Assembly (NCBI RefSeq): GCF_029910095.1
Contig: NZ_CP094526.1
Location: 4,588,001-4,652,000 of the forward strand
Source of the DNA: Bradyrhizobium sp. ISRA464
GTDB taxonomy: Bacteria > Pseudomonadota > Alphaproteobacteria > Rhizobiales > Xanthobacteraceae
Reading direction: 5' to 3'
DNA length: 64,000 nucleotides
Both the position numbers and the translations under genes were made by a program. Positions 1-8,160 of the stretch are shown piece after piece; the first letter of the stretch is position 1, and the number at the start of each line of letters is the position of its first letter. The notes under the pieces were generated by a model. It made no database searches. It was not told where the DNA came from and was given only the letters and a program-made list of their open reading frames with translations.

Positions 1-682
1 CTTCGAGCAGACGGCCTTCCGAATAGCCGTCGAGCGTCGAAGGCCGCGTCACGCCGTCGAGCAGCCGCGGGCACGGCTCGGGCGCGCCGAGCACAGCGCG
101 CACCGGGATGCGCTCGGCATAGATCGGCAATTCGTAATCCTCGTCGTCATCGGCGACGCCCTTCGCACGGACCTTGGCCGACGCCTCCTCGATCTCCATC
201 GCGATGAACGAGGTCGCCTTGATCTCCTGCGTGCTGCTCGGCCTTAAGGTCGCGGTGCGGTCGGGAAAGAAGCGGTCGACCATCGCGACAATCGCGCGCT
301 GCTTCTCCTCGGGATCGGTGACGAGATAGGCGGTGCCGAACGCCATCACCGCGCGATAGTCGGCCGAATGGTTGAAGCCGCAGCGCGCCAGCACCAGGCT
401 GTCGAGATGCGCGACCGTCAGGCAAACCTTCTGCCCTTCCGCCTGATGCTCCAGCATCCGGCTCGCGCTGGAGCCGTGCCAGTAGAGCCGGGTACCCTCA
501 CGCCAGAAGAAGGTCGGCGTGCAATAGGGCTGGCCGTCGATCACATAGGACACGTGGCACAGCATTGAGGCGTCGAGGATCCTGTGCACGGTTGCATGAT
601 CGTAGAAGCCGCGATCATGGCGGCGCTTCACCCGGTTGCGGGACGACAGCGGGTAGGACGGAGTGGATGCGCCTTCGGTCAC
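1..682 (-). CDS. Pyridoxamine 5'-phosphate oxidase family protein (3' end cut by window)
   Basis: Reading the minus strand from a GTG at 680-682 gives an open frame of about 227 residues that runs off the left edge. A GAGG ribosome-binding site lies a few bases upstream. The protein has the split-barrel flavin-fold pattern: an early R-I-L-D segment, then SYVIDGQPYCTPTFFW and LYWHGSSASRM. This matches the Pyridox_ox_2 group rather than true PdxH. The family binds FMN or a related flavin, but the substrate cannot be told from sequence. The gene is divergent from a MocR-type PLP-binding regulator, so it is probably that regulator's target. The start is fairly secure; the extreme C-terminus is missing. 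Confidence 0.8.
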   Translation of the reverse strand, partial: MTEGASTPSYPLSSRNRVKRRHDRGFYDHATVHRILDASMLCHVSYVIDGQPYCTPTFFWREGTRLYWHGSSASRMLEHQAEGQKVCLTVAHLDSLVLARCGFNHSADYRAVMAFGTAYLVTDPEEKQRAIVAMVDRFFPDRTATLRPSSTQEIKATSFIAMEIEEASAKVRAKGVADDDEDYELPIYAERIPVRAVLGAPEPCPRLLDGVTRPSTLDGYSEGRLLE

Positions 683-718
683 GGCAATGCCTCGCGAAAA
701 TTTGGAATCTGACGGCAG

Positions 719-747
719 TTGTAGCGGCCCATTTGGTCTGCGATAGT
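719..747 (+). promoter_or_regulatory. Candidate promoter of the MocR gene, very close to its start codon
   Basis: TTGTAG at 719-724 and GATAGT at 742-747 are 17 bp apart. Transcription would begin only a few bases before the ATG at 757, and no Shine-Dalgarno sequence is visible there, so the transcript could be leaderless. Two copies of ATTTGG (700-705 and 731-736) in the same orientation are possible direct-repeat operator halves, as MocR proteins often bind direct repeats. This is pattern matching only. Confidence 0.3.
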
Positions 748-756
748 GCCAATTCC

Positions 757-2259
757 ATGCGAAAAATTCCGACCAATTCATCGAAGCCCTCGCCGCGCCG
801 GACTGAGCTTCCGCTCGACCTCGCAGGCCCGCACGTGACGCAAGGTGCGGCCTCGCAGCACCGGCTCTATCAGGCGCTGTGCCACGCGATCGTCGGCGGC
901 ATCGTCAAGTCCGGCGAACCGTTGCCGCCGTCGCGCGCACTTGCCAGGCAGACCGGCTTCCGCCGCAACGCCGTCACCACCGCCTACGAGCGGCTGATCG
1001 CCGACGGCTTTGCGGTCGCAACCGTCGGCTCCGGCACCTTCGTCGCCGCGCGCATCCCGGCGCAGGCCGGTAGCCCGCGACGCGCCAAGATCACGATTGA
1101 GCCGCCGCAGCACAGCGCGTTGTCGCTCGGCTGCACCCGTATCGACGAGCGCGCGCTGCAGCGCTTCCGCGCCTTCGCCGGCCGCCGGCTGCGCGCCTTC
1201 GGGCCCGAGCATCTCCACTACGGCGACCCCAGGGGCAATCGTGAACTGCGCGCGGCGATCGCAGACCATCTGTTGTCGGCGCGCGGGCTGCGCTGCGATC
1301 CCGACCAGATCATGCTGGCGTCGGGGACGTTGCACGCGCTGCGCATCGTGCTGAGCGCGATCCTCAAGCCCGGCGACAAGGTCTGGTGCGAGGATCCCGG
1401 CTATCCGGCGGCGCGGCGCGCAATCGAGCATTGCGGCTATCGTCCGGTGTCGGTGCCGGTCGATGCATCGGGCATGGTTGTCGGCAAGGGACGGACGTCG
1501 GCGCCGGCGGCGCGCGCCGCCTATGTGACGCCGTCGCACCAATTTCCGCTTGGCGTCCAGATGTCGATGCAGCGCCGGCTCGAGCTGCTCGACTGGGCCA
1601 AGGACGCCGATGCGTTCGTGTTCGAGGACGATTACGACAGCGAGTTCCGCTATGACGGCGCACCGCTGTTGTCGCTCGCCGGCATCGATCACTTGCGGCG
1701 CGTGATCTACATGGGCACCTTCGCCAAGACGCTATTTCCAGGATTGCGCATCGGCTACTGCGCCCTCCCCGAGCAGTTGATCGGCCCGGTGACGGCGGCG
1801 CGCGCCGCGCTCGACCGCTTTCCCGGCACGCTGCTGGAAGGTGCGGTTGCGGACATGCTGAACTCCGGCGCTTTCGCCGCCAATCTGCGCAAGGCGCGCA
1901 AGCTCTACCGCGAGGCGCGCGACATCCTGGCCTCGACGCTCGCTGCGGCCTCCGAAGGCAAACTCACGGTTCCCGTGCCGTCGCAAGGCCTGCATCTGGT
2001 GGCGCGGCTCGATCCGTCGACAGATCCTCGCATCGCAGCCGAGGCGAAGGCGGCCGCCTGCGTTGGCGGCTGGCTGCTCGCCGAGACCTATCATCGCGCG
2101 CGGCCGCTACCCGGATTCGTGCTCGGCTTCTCCGGTCATCCGGTTCCGCAACTCGTCGCGTCGGCGGAACAGCTGGCGAGGGCCACGCTCACCGCGCTGT
2201 GCGCCGAACGCGGCGCGTCGGCAAAACCGCGGCCCCCTATCAGAATCGCGACCGGCTGA
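757..2259 (+). CDS. MocR/PdxR-type GntR-family transcriptional regulator with aminotransferase domain
   Basis: This 500-residue protein has an N-terminal winged helix (about residues 35-105, with LPPSRALARQTGFRRNAVTTA) joined to a fold-type I aminotransferase-like domain. The latter contains FEDDYDSEFRYDG and GTFAKTLFPGLRIGY, whose Lys (about residue 324) is the expected PLP-binding lysine. MocR regulators sense PLP or amine ligands and commonly control vitamin B6 or amino-acid genes. The divergent flavin-oxidase-like gene starts only 74 bp away and is the likely target. The frame is open further upstream, but ATG 757 gives the normal family length. Ligand and regulon are inferred from context. 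Confidence 0.88.
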   Translation: MRKIPTNSSKPSPRRTELPLDLAGPHVTQGAASQHRLYQALCHAIVGGIVKSGEPLPPSRALARQTGFRRNAVTTAYERLIADGFAVATVGSGTFVAARIPAQAGSPRRAKITIEPPQHSALSLGCTRIDERALQRFRAFAGRRLRAFGPEHLHYGDPRGNRELRAAIADHLLSARGLRCDPDQIMLASGTLHALRIVLSAILKPGDKVWCEDPGYPAARRAIEHCGYRPVSVPVDASGMVVGKGRTSAPAARAAYVTPSHQFPLGVQMSMQRRLELLDWAKDADAFVFEDDYDSEFRYDGAPLLSLAGIDHLRRVIYMGTFAKTLFPGLRIGYCALPEQLIGPVTAARAALDRFPGTLLEGAVADMLNSGAFAANLRKARKLYREARDILASTLAAASEGKLTVPVPSQGLHLVARLDPSTDPRIAAEAKAAACVGGWLLAETYHRARPLPGFVLGFSGHPVPQLVASAEQLARATLTALCAERGASAKPRPPIRIATG

Positions 2260-2320
2260 CTAAGGTCGTTCAATCTCGGCCTGACGGCCTCAAGATCCAG
2301 AACGAATAAAGGAGATCGCG

Positions 2321-2560
2321 ATGCGTCGCATCGGACTTAGCGCGATGTTCGCCGCCGCACTCGTTGCGATGGCCGCAGCTGTCTCCGCGCAGACCGTCTC
2401 GCGCGAGCAGGACATCGTGGATTTGCGGGTCGGTCAGCGCGTGCTGGTCGATGACGGATCCTGCCCGTCGGGGCAAATCAAGCAGGTCACCGGATCGCAG
2501 CTCAAAGAGACCGGCGTGGTGCGCACCCGCACCTGCGTGCCACGCCTCGCGAGGAAGTAA
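2321..2560 (+). CDS. Small exported protein of unknown function
   Basis: This 79-residue protein has a strong AAAGGAG ribosome-binding site and a clear Sec signal peptide ending near VSAQ (about residue 24). The mature part is about 55 residues with two cysteines (DGSCPSG and RTCVPR) that could form a disulfide. The VGQRVLVDDGSCPSGQIKQV pattern is of a type I associate with small conserved Bradyrhizobium periplasmic proteins. I cannot assign a function. It lies 61 bp after the MocR gene and may have its own promoter. Confidence 0.7.
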   Translation: MRRIGLSAMFAAALVAMAAAVSAQTVSREQDIVDLRVGQRVLVDDGSCPSGQIKQVTGSQLKETGVVRTRTCVPRLARK

Positions 2561-2567
2561 AGCCTTG

Positions 2568-2587
2568 CGAGGAAGTGAGCTTCCTCG
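2568..2587. terminator. Hairpin between convergent genes
   Basis: CGAGGAAG and CTTCCTCG form a perfect 8-bp stem around TGAG. It lies between a plus-strand gene ending at 2560 and a minus-strand gene ending at 2626. There is no good T-run, so it may block readthrough or protect the RNA 3' end rather than act as a classical terminator. Part of the left arm (GCGAGGAAGT) is also directly repeated at the stop codon of the preceding gene. Confidence 0.4.
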
Positions 2588-2625
2588 TCGCCTGCTTCCT
2601 CATCGTCGCGTCGGAAATGCGCCGT

Positions 2626-3024
2626 TCAATTCGCCGCCAGCGGCTCGAACATGCATTGCAGCGTCGGCTTGGCGATCTTGGTGAAGGTCGGGCCGATCTC
2701 GGCCTGCTTTGACGGCGGCAGCCAGTCGTTCTCGATCGTCGGCACGCCGGTCTCGCTGATGCCGCGCAGCACCGCCTGCCGCAAATCGCTATCCTCGATC
2801 GTCGCCACAGCGTGATCGTGCAGGCAGCCGCAGACGGCTTCGGGATGCGCCCAGCGTCCCGCCATGTGGGGCACACACTGGCGCACGAATTCATCGCGCG
2901 GCTCAGGCATCTTGAAAAGTGAGCGGATCTGCATCGACTCGAGCGGGAGCTGCGATTGGGCGTGTGCGGACGTAGCCATCACGAGTGAAGCCAACATCAC
3001 CGCGGAGCAAATTCGGAGCAACAT
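2626..3024 (-). CDS. Exported hypothetical protein with four cysteines
   Basis: The 132-residue product starts with a clear signal peptide (MLLRICSAVMLASLV, cleavage after AHAQ near residue 23). The mature domain of about 110 residues has cysteines in RQCVPH, VCGCLHDH and LQCMFE, suggesting two disulfides in the periplasm. I do not recognise the family. The neighbour on the same strand upstream is another very small exported protein, so the two may be co-transcribed. Confidence 0.65.
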   Translation of the reverse strand: MLLRICSAVMLASLVMATSAHAQSQLPLESMQIRSLFKMPEPRDEFVRQCVPHMAGRWAHPEAVCGCLHDHAVATIEDSDLRQAVLRGISETGVPTIENDWLPPSKQAEIGPTFTKIAKPTLQCMFEPLAAN

Positions 3025-3066
3025 GCGAAGCCTTTTCCGCCCATTTTCTCGTTTGCTGTGTCGCGG

Positions 3067-3222
3067 TCAGTTGGCCGCCACCACCATCGTCGCGGCGGTG
3101 GCGATCGGAGAGCCGTTGTAGGAAAAGGTGCCGATGCCGGGCAGACTGCCGTCCGCGGAGCCAGCCACCGACGGCCCCGCCATCACGCAGGCGAACGCGA
3201 GGATGAAGCTGATGGTCCGCAT
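3067..3222 (-). CDS. Very small exported peptide (51 aa)
   Basis: The frame is open further upstream, but the ATG at 3222 is preceded by GGAGATAG and is followed at once by a signal peptide (MRTISFILAFACVMAGPSVAG). The mature peptide would be only about 28 residues and has no cysteine. I do not recognise it. It lies 42 bp before the four-cysteine exported protein on the same strand. The signal peptide and ribosome-binding site support a real gene, but its size limits certainty. Confidence 0.5.
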   Translation of the reverse strand: MRTISFILAFACVMAGPSVAGSADGSLPGIGTFSYNGSPIATAATMVVAAN

Positions 3223-3610
3223 TTGACTATCTCCGCCGCTGCGCTCGTCGTCCGCGCCGTCTGTTGGCGATTTGATAACCAACCGGCGTTTCCGGAGTTC
3301 TGCAACACAAGCGAAAAATGGTTTCGTCGGACCCGGGGATTGTTTCGTCGGCTGGCACCTGACGAAACAATCGCCGAAAAAGGCCAATGTTTTCAGTAGC
3401 GGTCATTGACCATCGCCCTAGCGTAACGGCGGGCAGCTACGCGCTTGTGAATTCGACGACCCACGGCGCTTTCTCAACTGTCCTCTGTTGAGACAGGCGC
3501 CAACCTCGCAGGGTCGACAATGAACCGGGCCGCGGTCCTCCCCGACTCATGCACGCACCGTGCAACCATCTTCGCGGTGGCACGTTGTCGCAATCCCGAT
3601 CCAACGAAGG
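3223..3610. other. Gene-free stretch with a repeated TTTCGTC operator-like motif
   Basis: This 388-bp intergenic region separates the minus-strand exported peptide from a plus-strand small gene. Apart from the TTTCGTC repeats described separately, I see no convincing coding or RNA gene. Confidence 0.6.
3321..3372. promoter_or_regulatory. Inverted and direct repeats of GTTTCGTCGG, probable operator
   Basis: GATTGTTTCGTC (3338-3349) is repeated perfectly inverted as GACGAAACAATC (3361-3372) with an 11-bp spacer. A further direct copy of GTTTCGTCGG begins at 3321, exactly 21 bp (two helical turns) before the copy at 3342. Such spacing suits a dimeric regulator binding one face of the DNA. It is 100-150 bp upstream of the minus-strand peptide gene at 3222. 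Which gene it controls is inference. A transcript hairpin is an alternative explanation. Confidence 0.45.
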
Positions 3611-3844
3611 ATGTCAGCCGTGGGCAATGGCAACATGGGCGTTGGCAATGAACCTGCGACCCGCGCCGCGGGTCAGCAGCAGATGGCAGGCGCGATGCCG
3701 CAGCAGGGCGCCCGTGTGATGGGCGAAAACGAATGCGCGCCGCAGCAGCTGGTCCGGCTCGTCGGCTGCCGCGATTCGAAGGTCAACCCCGAACGGTCAG
3801 GCTTCAAGTCTCGCGCGAAGCAGTTCGGGCAGACCAATCGCTAG
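3611..3844 (+). CDS. Small hypothetical protein
   Basis: This is a short Gln/Gly-rich N-terminal part (GNGNMGVGNE) followed by a basic C-terminal part ending SRAKQFGQTNR, with two cysteines (NECAPQ, GCRDS). About 77 residues result from ATG 3611. An in-frame GTG at 3620 has a better placed AAGG ribosome-binding site and may be the true start. No signal peptide or membrane segment is present. I do not recognise the family. Codon use is like its neighbours. Confidence 0.5.
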   Translation: MSAVGNGNMGVGNEPATRAAGQQQMAGAMPQQGARVMGENECAPQQLVRLVGCRDSKVNPERSGFKSRAKQFGQTNR

Positions 3845-3887
3845 ATTATCAGATACTTCAGCTTCGCGGCTCAAGCCCTTGCGCGGA

Positions 3888-4445
3888 CTACTGAATGAAT
3901 TCGCCGCACTTCTGCACGCTGGTGTCGCCGGCGCCCCATGGCATAATCGGTACCGACGAGGTCGAGTTCTTTGGCGAGCCTTCGATCAGCTTGTCCGAAT
4001 AGACCATGTAGACAAGTACATTGCGCTTGGCGTCGCAGCCGCGCACGATTTGCATCTTCTTGAAGAACATCGACCGCCGCTGACGGAACATATCGTCGCC
4101 CTGGCTCATTTTATTCTTGAAGCGGATCGGCCCGATCTGCCGGCAAGCCAGCGAGATGTCGGACACTTCCTCGGCGAGACCAAGCCAGCCCTTGAAGCCT
4201 CCCCTCTCCGGCACCGTGAAGTGACAGGCCACACCCTCGACCTCGGGGTCGTCGACACCATAGGTGGCCAGCTTGTCGTTAGGACTTAGCCATTTGAACA
4301 CGGTCGAGCGGCGAAAGATCAGATCCGGCTCGTCGGCCGCTGCCGCGGGACCGGCCTGCGCCAATGCGACGACGAGAAGCAGCAGCGCGCACCCCCAGCG
4401 ATTCAGGACACGGCTGTCACACAGGCTCACACTTCTCGGCGTCAT
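3888..4445 (-). CDS. creA: CreA family periplasmic protein
   Basis: The 185-residue protein carries a signal peptide (ALLLLVVALAQAGPAAAADE, residues about 19-38). It is followed by the whole CreA signature: VFKWLSPNDKL, DDPEVEGVACHF, GLGLAEEVSDISLACRQIGP and YMVYSDKLIEGSP. CreA is a conserved exported protein of unknown biochemical role, named from its place beside the E. coli CreBC system; no CreBC genes are visible here. It is divergent from the L,D-transpeptidase gene, with 221 bp between starts. Confidence 0.88.
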   Translation of the reverse strand: MTPRSVSLCDSRVLNRWGCALLLLVVALAQAGPAAAADEPDLIFRRSTVFKWLSPNDKLATYGVDDPEVEGVACHFTVPERGGFKGWLGLAEEVSDISLACRQIGPIRFKNKMSQGDDMFRQRRSMFFKKMQIVRGCDAKRNVLVYMVYSDKLIEGSPKNSTSSVPIMPWGAGDTSVQKCGEFIQ

Positions 4446-4666
4446 TGAGGTCTCCGCTGATGGGCTTCGCGTATGTAGTGCGGAACAGCCGCACGGAAAG
4501 GCTGACAGATTGGTGATCGCAGGGGGTGCTTTAACCTTATGTGAGGCTTTTTTGTTACGCTTTTTCCCGAAAAACCGGGGATCACGGAAGGGTTAGATCG
4601 CTTGCGCTGGTGAACGCGTTCCACGTTTGCGACAACCAATGGATAGTTTGGACTGGGATTCGGAAA

Positions 4667-6328
4667 ATGCGCGCGAGCGGAAGTCGGCCGTCGATTCTTG
4701 ATTTTGCGAATGAGCGTTTTTGGCAGTTTGCAATTTTGACAGCCGCCGGCACGGTAGGCGCCTCCACTCAAGCCGATGCCGCCCTGTACTATTGGAACGG
4801 GCTCGACAGCTCCTATTATGGCGAGCCCGAGCCGCTGCCCGTGCCGCACCGGCCGAAGGTGCGGCACAACCCGGTCAAGAAAGACCTCGTTGCGAAGGAA
4901 ACCGTCGCCAAGCCGCAAGGTCCGCTGATCATCGCGATCTCGATCGAGCAGCAGAAGGTGCGCATCTACGACGCCAACGGTCTGTACGCCGAGAGCCCGG
5001 TGTCGACGGGCATGAAGGGGCATTCGACCCCGATGGGCGTCTTCAGCGTCATCCAGAAGCAGAAATACCATCGCTCCAACATCTATAGCGGCGCGCCGAT
5101 GCCGTATATGCAGCGCATCACCTGGTCGGGCATCGCCATGCACGCCGGCGTGCTGCCCGGCTATCCCGCCTCCCACGGCTGCATCCGCATGCCGACGGCG
5201 TTCGCGGTCAAGATGTACAACTGGACGCGGATGGGCGCGCGCGTGGTCATTACCCCTGGCACGATCACGCCGGAGAATTTCTCGCACCCGTTGCTCGTGA
5301 CGCAGAAGGTCGCGCCGCAGCAGCCGGTCGCCGACGATCTCCTGAGGAAGGATGCTCCGCTCGGCGTGAAGGGCGACAAGGGCGCGGACAAGCCGGAGAC
5401 CAGCCTCGAACTGCGCTCGACGGTCGGTCATGCCGACCAGCCGGGGTCACTGCGCGACAACACCCACACCGCCGACGCCAGCGGCACCACGCCGTCCGCG
5501 AGCGCGGCGGTGACGATGTCCGACGCGCCCGCGGCCGCCGTTCCCGACGACAAGACGGCCGACACCAGATCCGCCGACGCCACGAGCGACGACACGACAG
5601 TCGGCGAAACGGGCAGTATCCAGGCCAAGAGCGAGGTCTCCGCAAGCGAGCACGTGAAGGCCGAAGTAAAGGCCGATGCGCCAAAGACTGACGCCAAGGC
5701 CAACCTCGCCGGCGCCGAGGCGCCCAAGGTCGACACGGTGACAGCGAACGATGCACCGGTCGGAGGTGCCGCAGCAGCGGCTGACAAGCCGGCCGCGGCG
5801 GCAGACGCGCCGGACGCGAAGAAGGATCCGGCACGGCTGCCGGGCCTCGCAAACCTTGACGTGCCCAAGCGCGGCGGCCCGATCGCGGTCTTCATCAGCC
5901 GCAAGGATTCCAAGCTCTATGTGCGGCAGAACTTCGCGCCGCTGTTCGATGTGCCGGTGACGATTGCGCCGAGCGACCGTCCCCTGGGCACGCATGTCTT
6001 CACGGCAGAAGCCGACAAGAAGGATCCGAACCTGCTGCGCTGGTCGGTGGTCTCGCTGCCGGTCTCTACGCGCAGCGCCGCCCGCATCGAGGCGCAGGAT
6101 CGCACCTCGCACCGCCGCAAGATGGCCGGCGCCGCAGCGATCGAGGCCAAGTCGCTGCCGCTGCCGGATAGCCCGGCCGAAGCGCTCGACCGCATCACGA
6201 TTCCCGCCGACGCGATCGCGCGGATCAACGAAGCGCTCGGCACCGGCGGATCGATCATCGTCTCCGACCTCGGCGTGAACCAAGGCGAGACCGGCGAAGG
6301 CACCGACTTCATCGTGCCGCTGCGCTAA
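4667..6328 (+). CDS. L,D-transpeptidase (YkuD) with a second, degenerate C-terminal module
   Basis: From ATG 4667 the protein is 553 residues. A hydrophobic export segment (about 20-38) precedes a YkuD domain (about 86-197). The domain has catalytic-type residues: His159 in IAMHAG, then SHGCIRMP with Cys172. This family forms 3-3 peptidoglycan cross-links or attaches proteins to peptidoglycan. A long Ala/Asp/Lys-rich linker (about 230-410) follows. The C-terminal part, from GGPIAVFISRKDSKLYV to LGTGGSIIVSDLG, copies the beginning and end of a YkuD fold but lacks HGC. The frame is open upstream of 4667, so the exact start is less certain than the assignment. Confidence 0.85.
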   Translation: MRASGSRPSILDFANERFWQFAILTAAGTVGASTQADAALYYWNGLDSSYYGEPEPLPVPHRPKVRHNPVKKDLVAKETVAKPQGPLIIAISIEQQKVRIYDANGLYAESPVSTGMKGHSTPMGVFSVIQKQKYHRSNIYSGAPMPYMQRITWSGIAMHAGVLPGYPASHGCIRMPTAFAVKMYNWTRMGARVVITPGTITPENFSHPLLVTQKVAPQQPVADDLLRKDAPLGVKGDKGADKPETSLELRSTVGHADQPGSLRDNTHTADASGTTPSASAAVTMSDAPAAAVPDDKTADTRSADATSDDTTVGETGSIQAKSEVSASEHVKAEVKADAPKTDAKANLAGAEAPKVDTVTANDAPVGGAAAAADKPAAAADAPDAKKDPARLPGLANLDVPKRGGPIAVFISRKDSKLYVRQNFAPLFDVPVTIAPSDRPLGTHVFTAEADKKDPNLLRWSVVSLPVSTRSAARIEAQDRTSHRRKMAGAAAIEAKSLPLPDSPAEALDRITIPADAIARINEALGTGGSIIVSDLGVNQGETGEGTDFIVPLR

Positions 6329-6411
6329 GAGCAGGTCATAACGGCTTCTTGAAGCCTCAAGTCCCGCTCCCCTGGATTATGATCGGCACAAATCCGTCTG
6401 GGGACATGATC

Positions 6412-6981
6412 ATGATCGATCGCAGGACAATGATCGTAGCGGCGCTGGTCGCCGCGGCGGGATCGCGCGCCCTGCACGCGCAGACGCCGACGATGAGCCG
6501 GATCACCGCCTATGCCTTCTCGTTCCCGGCACTTGCCGGCGGCGATATCCGCCTCGCTGACTACACCGGTCACCCGATGATGATCGTGAACACGGCCTCG
6601 CTGTGTGGCTTCACGCCACAATATGCAGGCCTGCAGCAACTATGGACCGAATTCCGCGATCGCGGCTTCGTTATCATCGGCGTCCCCTCCAATGATTTCG
6701 GCGGCCAGGAGCCGGGCGGTCCGACCGAGATCGCCGAGACGGCGCAGCATCAATACGGCGTCACCTTCCCGATAGCAGCCAAGGCCGTCGTGAAGGGCGC
6801 GAACGCGCATCCCTTCTACCGATGGGCGGCGGAGGTCCGCCCCAAAGACGTGCCGCGCTGGAACTTCCACAAATACCTGATCGGCCGCGACGGCTATATC
6901 GGCGACGTCTTCCCTGAGTCGGTCGTCCCCGAGGACACCAGGGTCAAAACTGCGATCGCACGGGCGTTAGCGGCTGCGTGA
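6412..6981 (+). CDS. Exported glutathione peroxidase family protein
   Basis: The 189-residue thioredoxin-fold peroxidase has an N-terminal export signal (MIDRRTMIVAALVAAA...ALHAQ), an active-site Cys65 in NTASLCGFTPQY, VIIGVPSNDFGGQEPG, and the conserved WNFHKYLI. These enzymes reduce peroxides with glutathione or thioredoxin; an exported copy would act in the periplasm. The usual Lys before the catalytic Cys is Leu here. ATG 6412 has GGGG eight bases upstream; ATG 6406 is an alternative. It is read 83 bp after the L,D-transpeptidase. Confidence 0.85.
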   Translation: MIDRRTMIVAALVAAAGSRALHAQTPTMSRITAYAFSFPALAGGDIRLADYTGHPMMIVNTASLCGFTPQYAGLQQLWTEFRDRGFVIIGVPSNDFGGQEPGGPTEIAETAQHQYGVTFPIAAKAVVKGANAHPFYRWAAEVRPKDVPRWNFHKYLIGRDGYIGDVFPESVVPEDTRVKTAIARALAAA

Positions 6982-7153
6982 TGGCGCCGGTAATCCCCGG
7001 AATTAACTCATCAAACGAGGATTTGGTCACAAGGCTGCCACGTCCGTTGCCTTGGCGGCCCCAATCCAACTAGGGTACTATTAGGTTGGGGGTGGAAGCG
7101 GCCCGGCAACGGCAAATGCCAGCGCCGGGAGCGGGATCGGCAAGGAACACGCC

Positions 7154-8140
7154 ATGCGCATTGCGGCAGGTCTGATTTTCGCAGGGACGGTCTCGCTGCT
7201 CGCGTCGAGCGCGGCTTGGTCCCAGACTCCCCCCGTCAAGGGCGCCGCGGCGGCGCCACCGGCAGCAGCTCCCGCGCCGGCGGCTACGGCCCCCGCCCTT
7301 GCGGCGATGCCGGCCCCGGTCCCGCCGCAGCAACCGCCCCAGCCGGCGCGCGCCGCCTGCACCAACCCGAATGCGCTTGGCGTCGGCCGCACCGTCGAGG
7401 TCGACACCACCGGCGGTCCAGGTTTCGGCTTCGAGCATTTCAAGCAACTCGACTTCCTGCGCGACCACGAAGTGGTGCTGACCTTCGACGACGGACCGTG
7501 GCCGGTCAACACGCCGGCGGTCCTGAAGGCGCTGGCGGACGAATGCACCACGGGGATCTTCTTTCCGATCGGCAAGCACGCGACCTACCATCCGGAAATC
7601 CTGCGGCAGGTCTATGCGGCGGGCCATACGATCGGCTCGCACACCTGGTCGCACGCCAATCTGAACAACAAGAAGCTGACCGAGGACCAGCGGAAGGACG
7701 AGATCGAGCGTGGTTTCGCCGCGGTCAAATGGGCGCTTGAGACCTCACCCGCGCCGTTCTTCCGCTTCCCGGCGCTACAGCATCCGCCGGAGATGGTGAC
7801 CTATCTCGGCACCCGCAACATCGCGATCTTCTCCTGCGACCTCGACTCGTTCGACTTCAAGTCGAAGAACCCGCAGCAGGTGATCGACACCGTGATGAAG
7901 AAGCTGAACAAGCTCGGCAAGGGCATCATCCTGCTGCACGACTTCCAGAAGCACACCGCCGAAGCGCTGCCCACGCTGCTGCAGCAGTTGAAGGCCGGCG
8001 GCTACAAGGTGGTCGCGATGCGCGCCAAATTCCCGGTGACGGTGCTGCCGCAGTACGAGCAGGAGCTCGCCAAGGACGTCAAGCTGCCGACCGTGAGCTC
8101 GCGCCCGGTGAACAGCGTCGTCACCACGGTCAACCAGTAA
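7154..8140 (+). CDS. Polysaccharide deacetylase (NodB-homology) family protein
   Basis: The 328-residue exported protein has a signal peptide ending near AWSQ and an Ala/Pro-rich linker (about 28-70). Its NodB domain includes LTFDDGPWPVNTP (catalytic Asp and metal Asp) and the metal-binding SHTWSHANL. RFPAL and ILLHD further on complete the five-motif pattern. Family members deacetylate N-acetylated sugars in peptidoglycan, chitin-type or exopolysaccharides; the substrate here is unknown. AAGGA lies eight bases before the ATG. This is a general envelope-type deacetylase; nothing nearby suggests a nodulation locus. Confidence 0.88.
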   Translation: MRIAAGLIFAGTVSLLASSAAWSQTPPVKGAAAAPPAAAPAPAATAPALAAMPAPVPPQQPPQPARAACTNPNALGVGRTVEVDTTGGPGFGFEHFKQLDFLRDHEVVLTFDDGPWPVNTPAVLKALADECTTGIFFPIGKHATYHPEILRQVYAAGHTIGSHTWSHANLNNKKLTEDQRKDEIERGFAAVKWALETSPAPFFRFPALQHPPEMVTYLGTRNIAIFSCDLDSFDFKSKNPQQVIDTVMKKLNKLGKGIILLHDFQKHTAEALPTLLQQLKAGGYKVVAMRAKFPVTVLPQYEQELAKDVKLPTVSSRPVNSVVTTVNQ

Positions 8141-8160
8141 CGGCATCGGCGACGATTTCT

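Noticed and set aside
4442..5431. 329-codon minus-strand frame opposite the L,D-transpeptidase
   Set aside because: It overlaps the well-supported catalytic domain on the other strand and the creA start. No domain was seen.
7154..8140. Polysaccharide deacetylase as a nodulation NodB
   Set aside because: It has a long signal and linker, and there are no nodA, nodC or other nodulation genes nearby. It fits a general envelope deacetylase.
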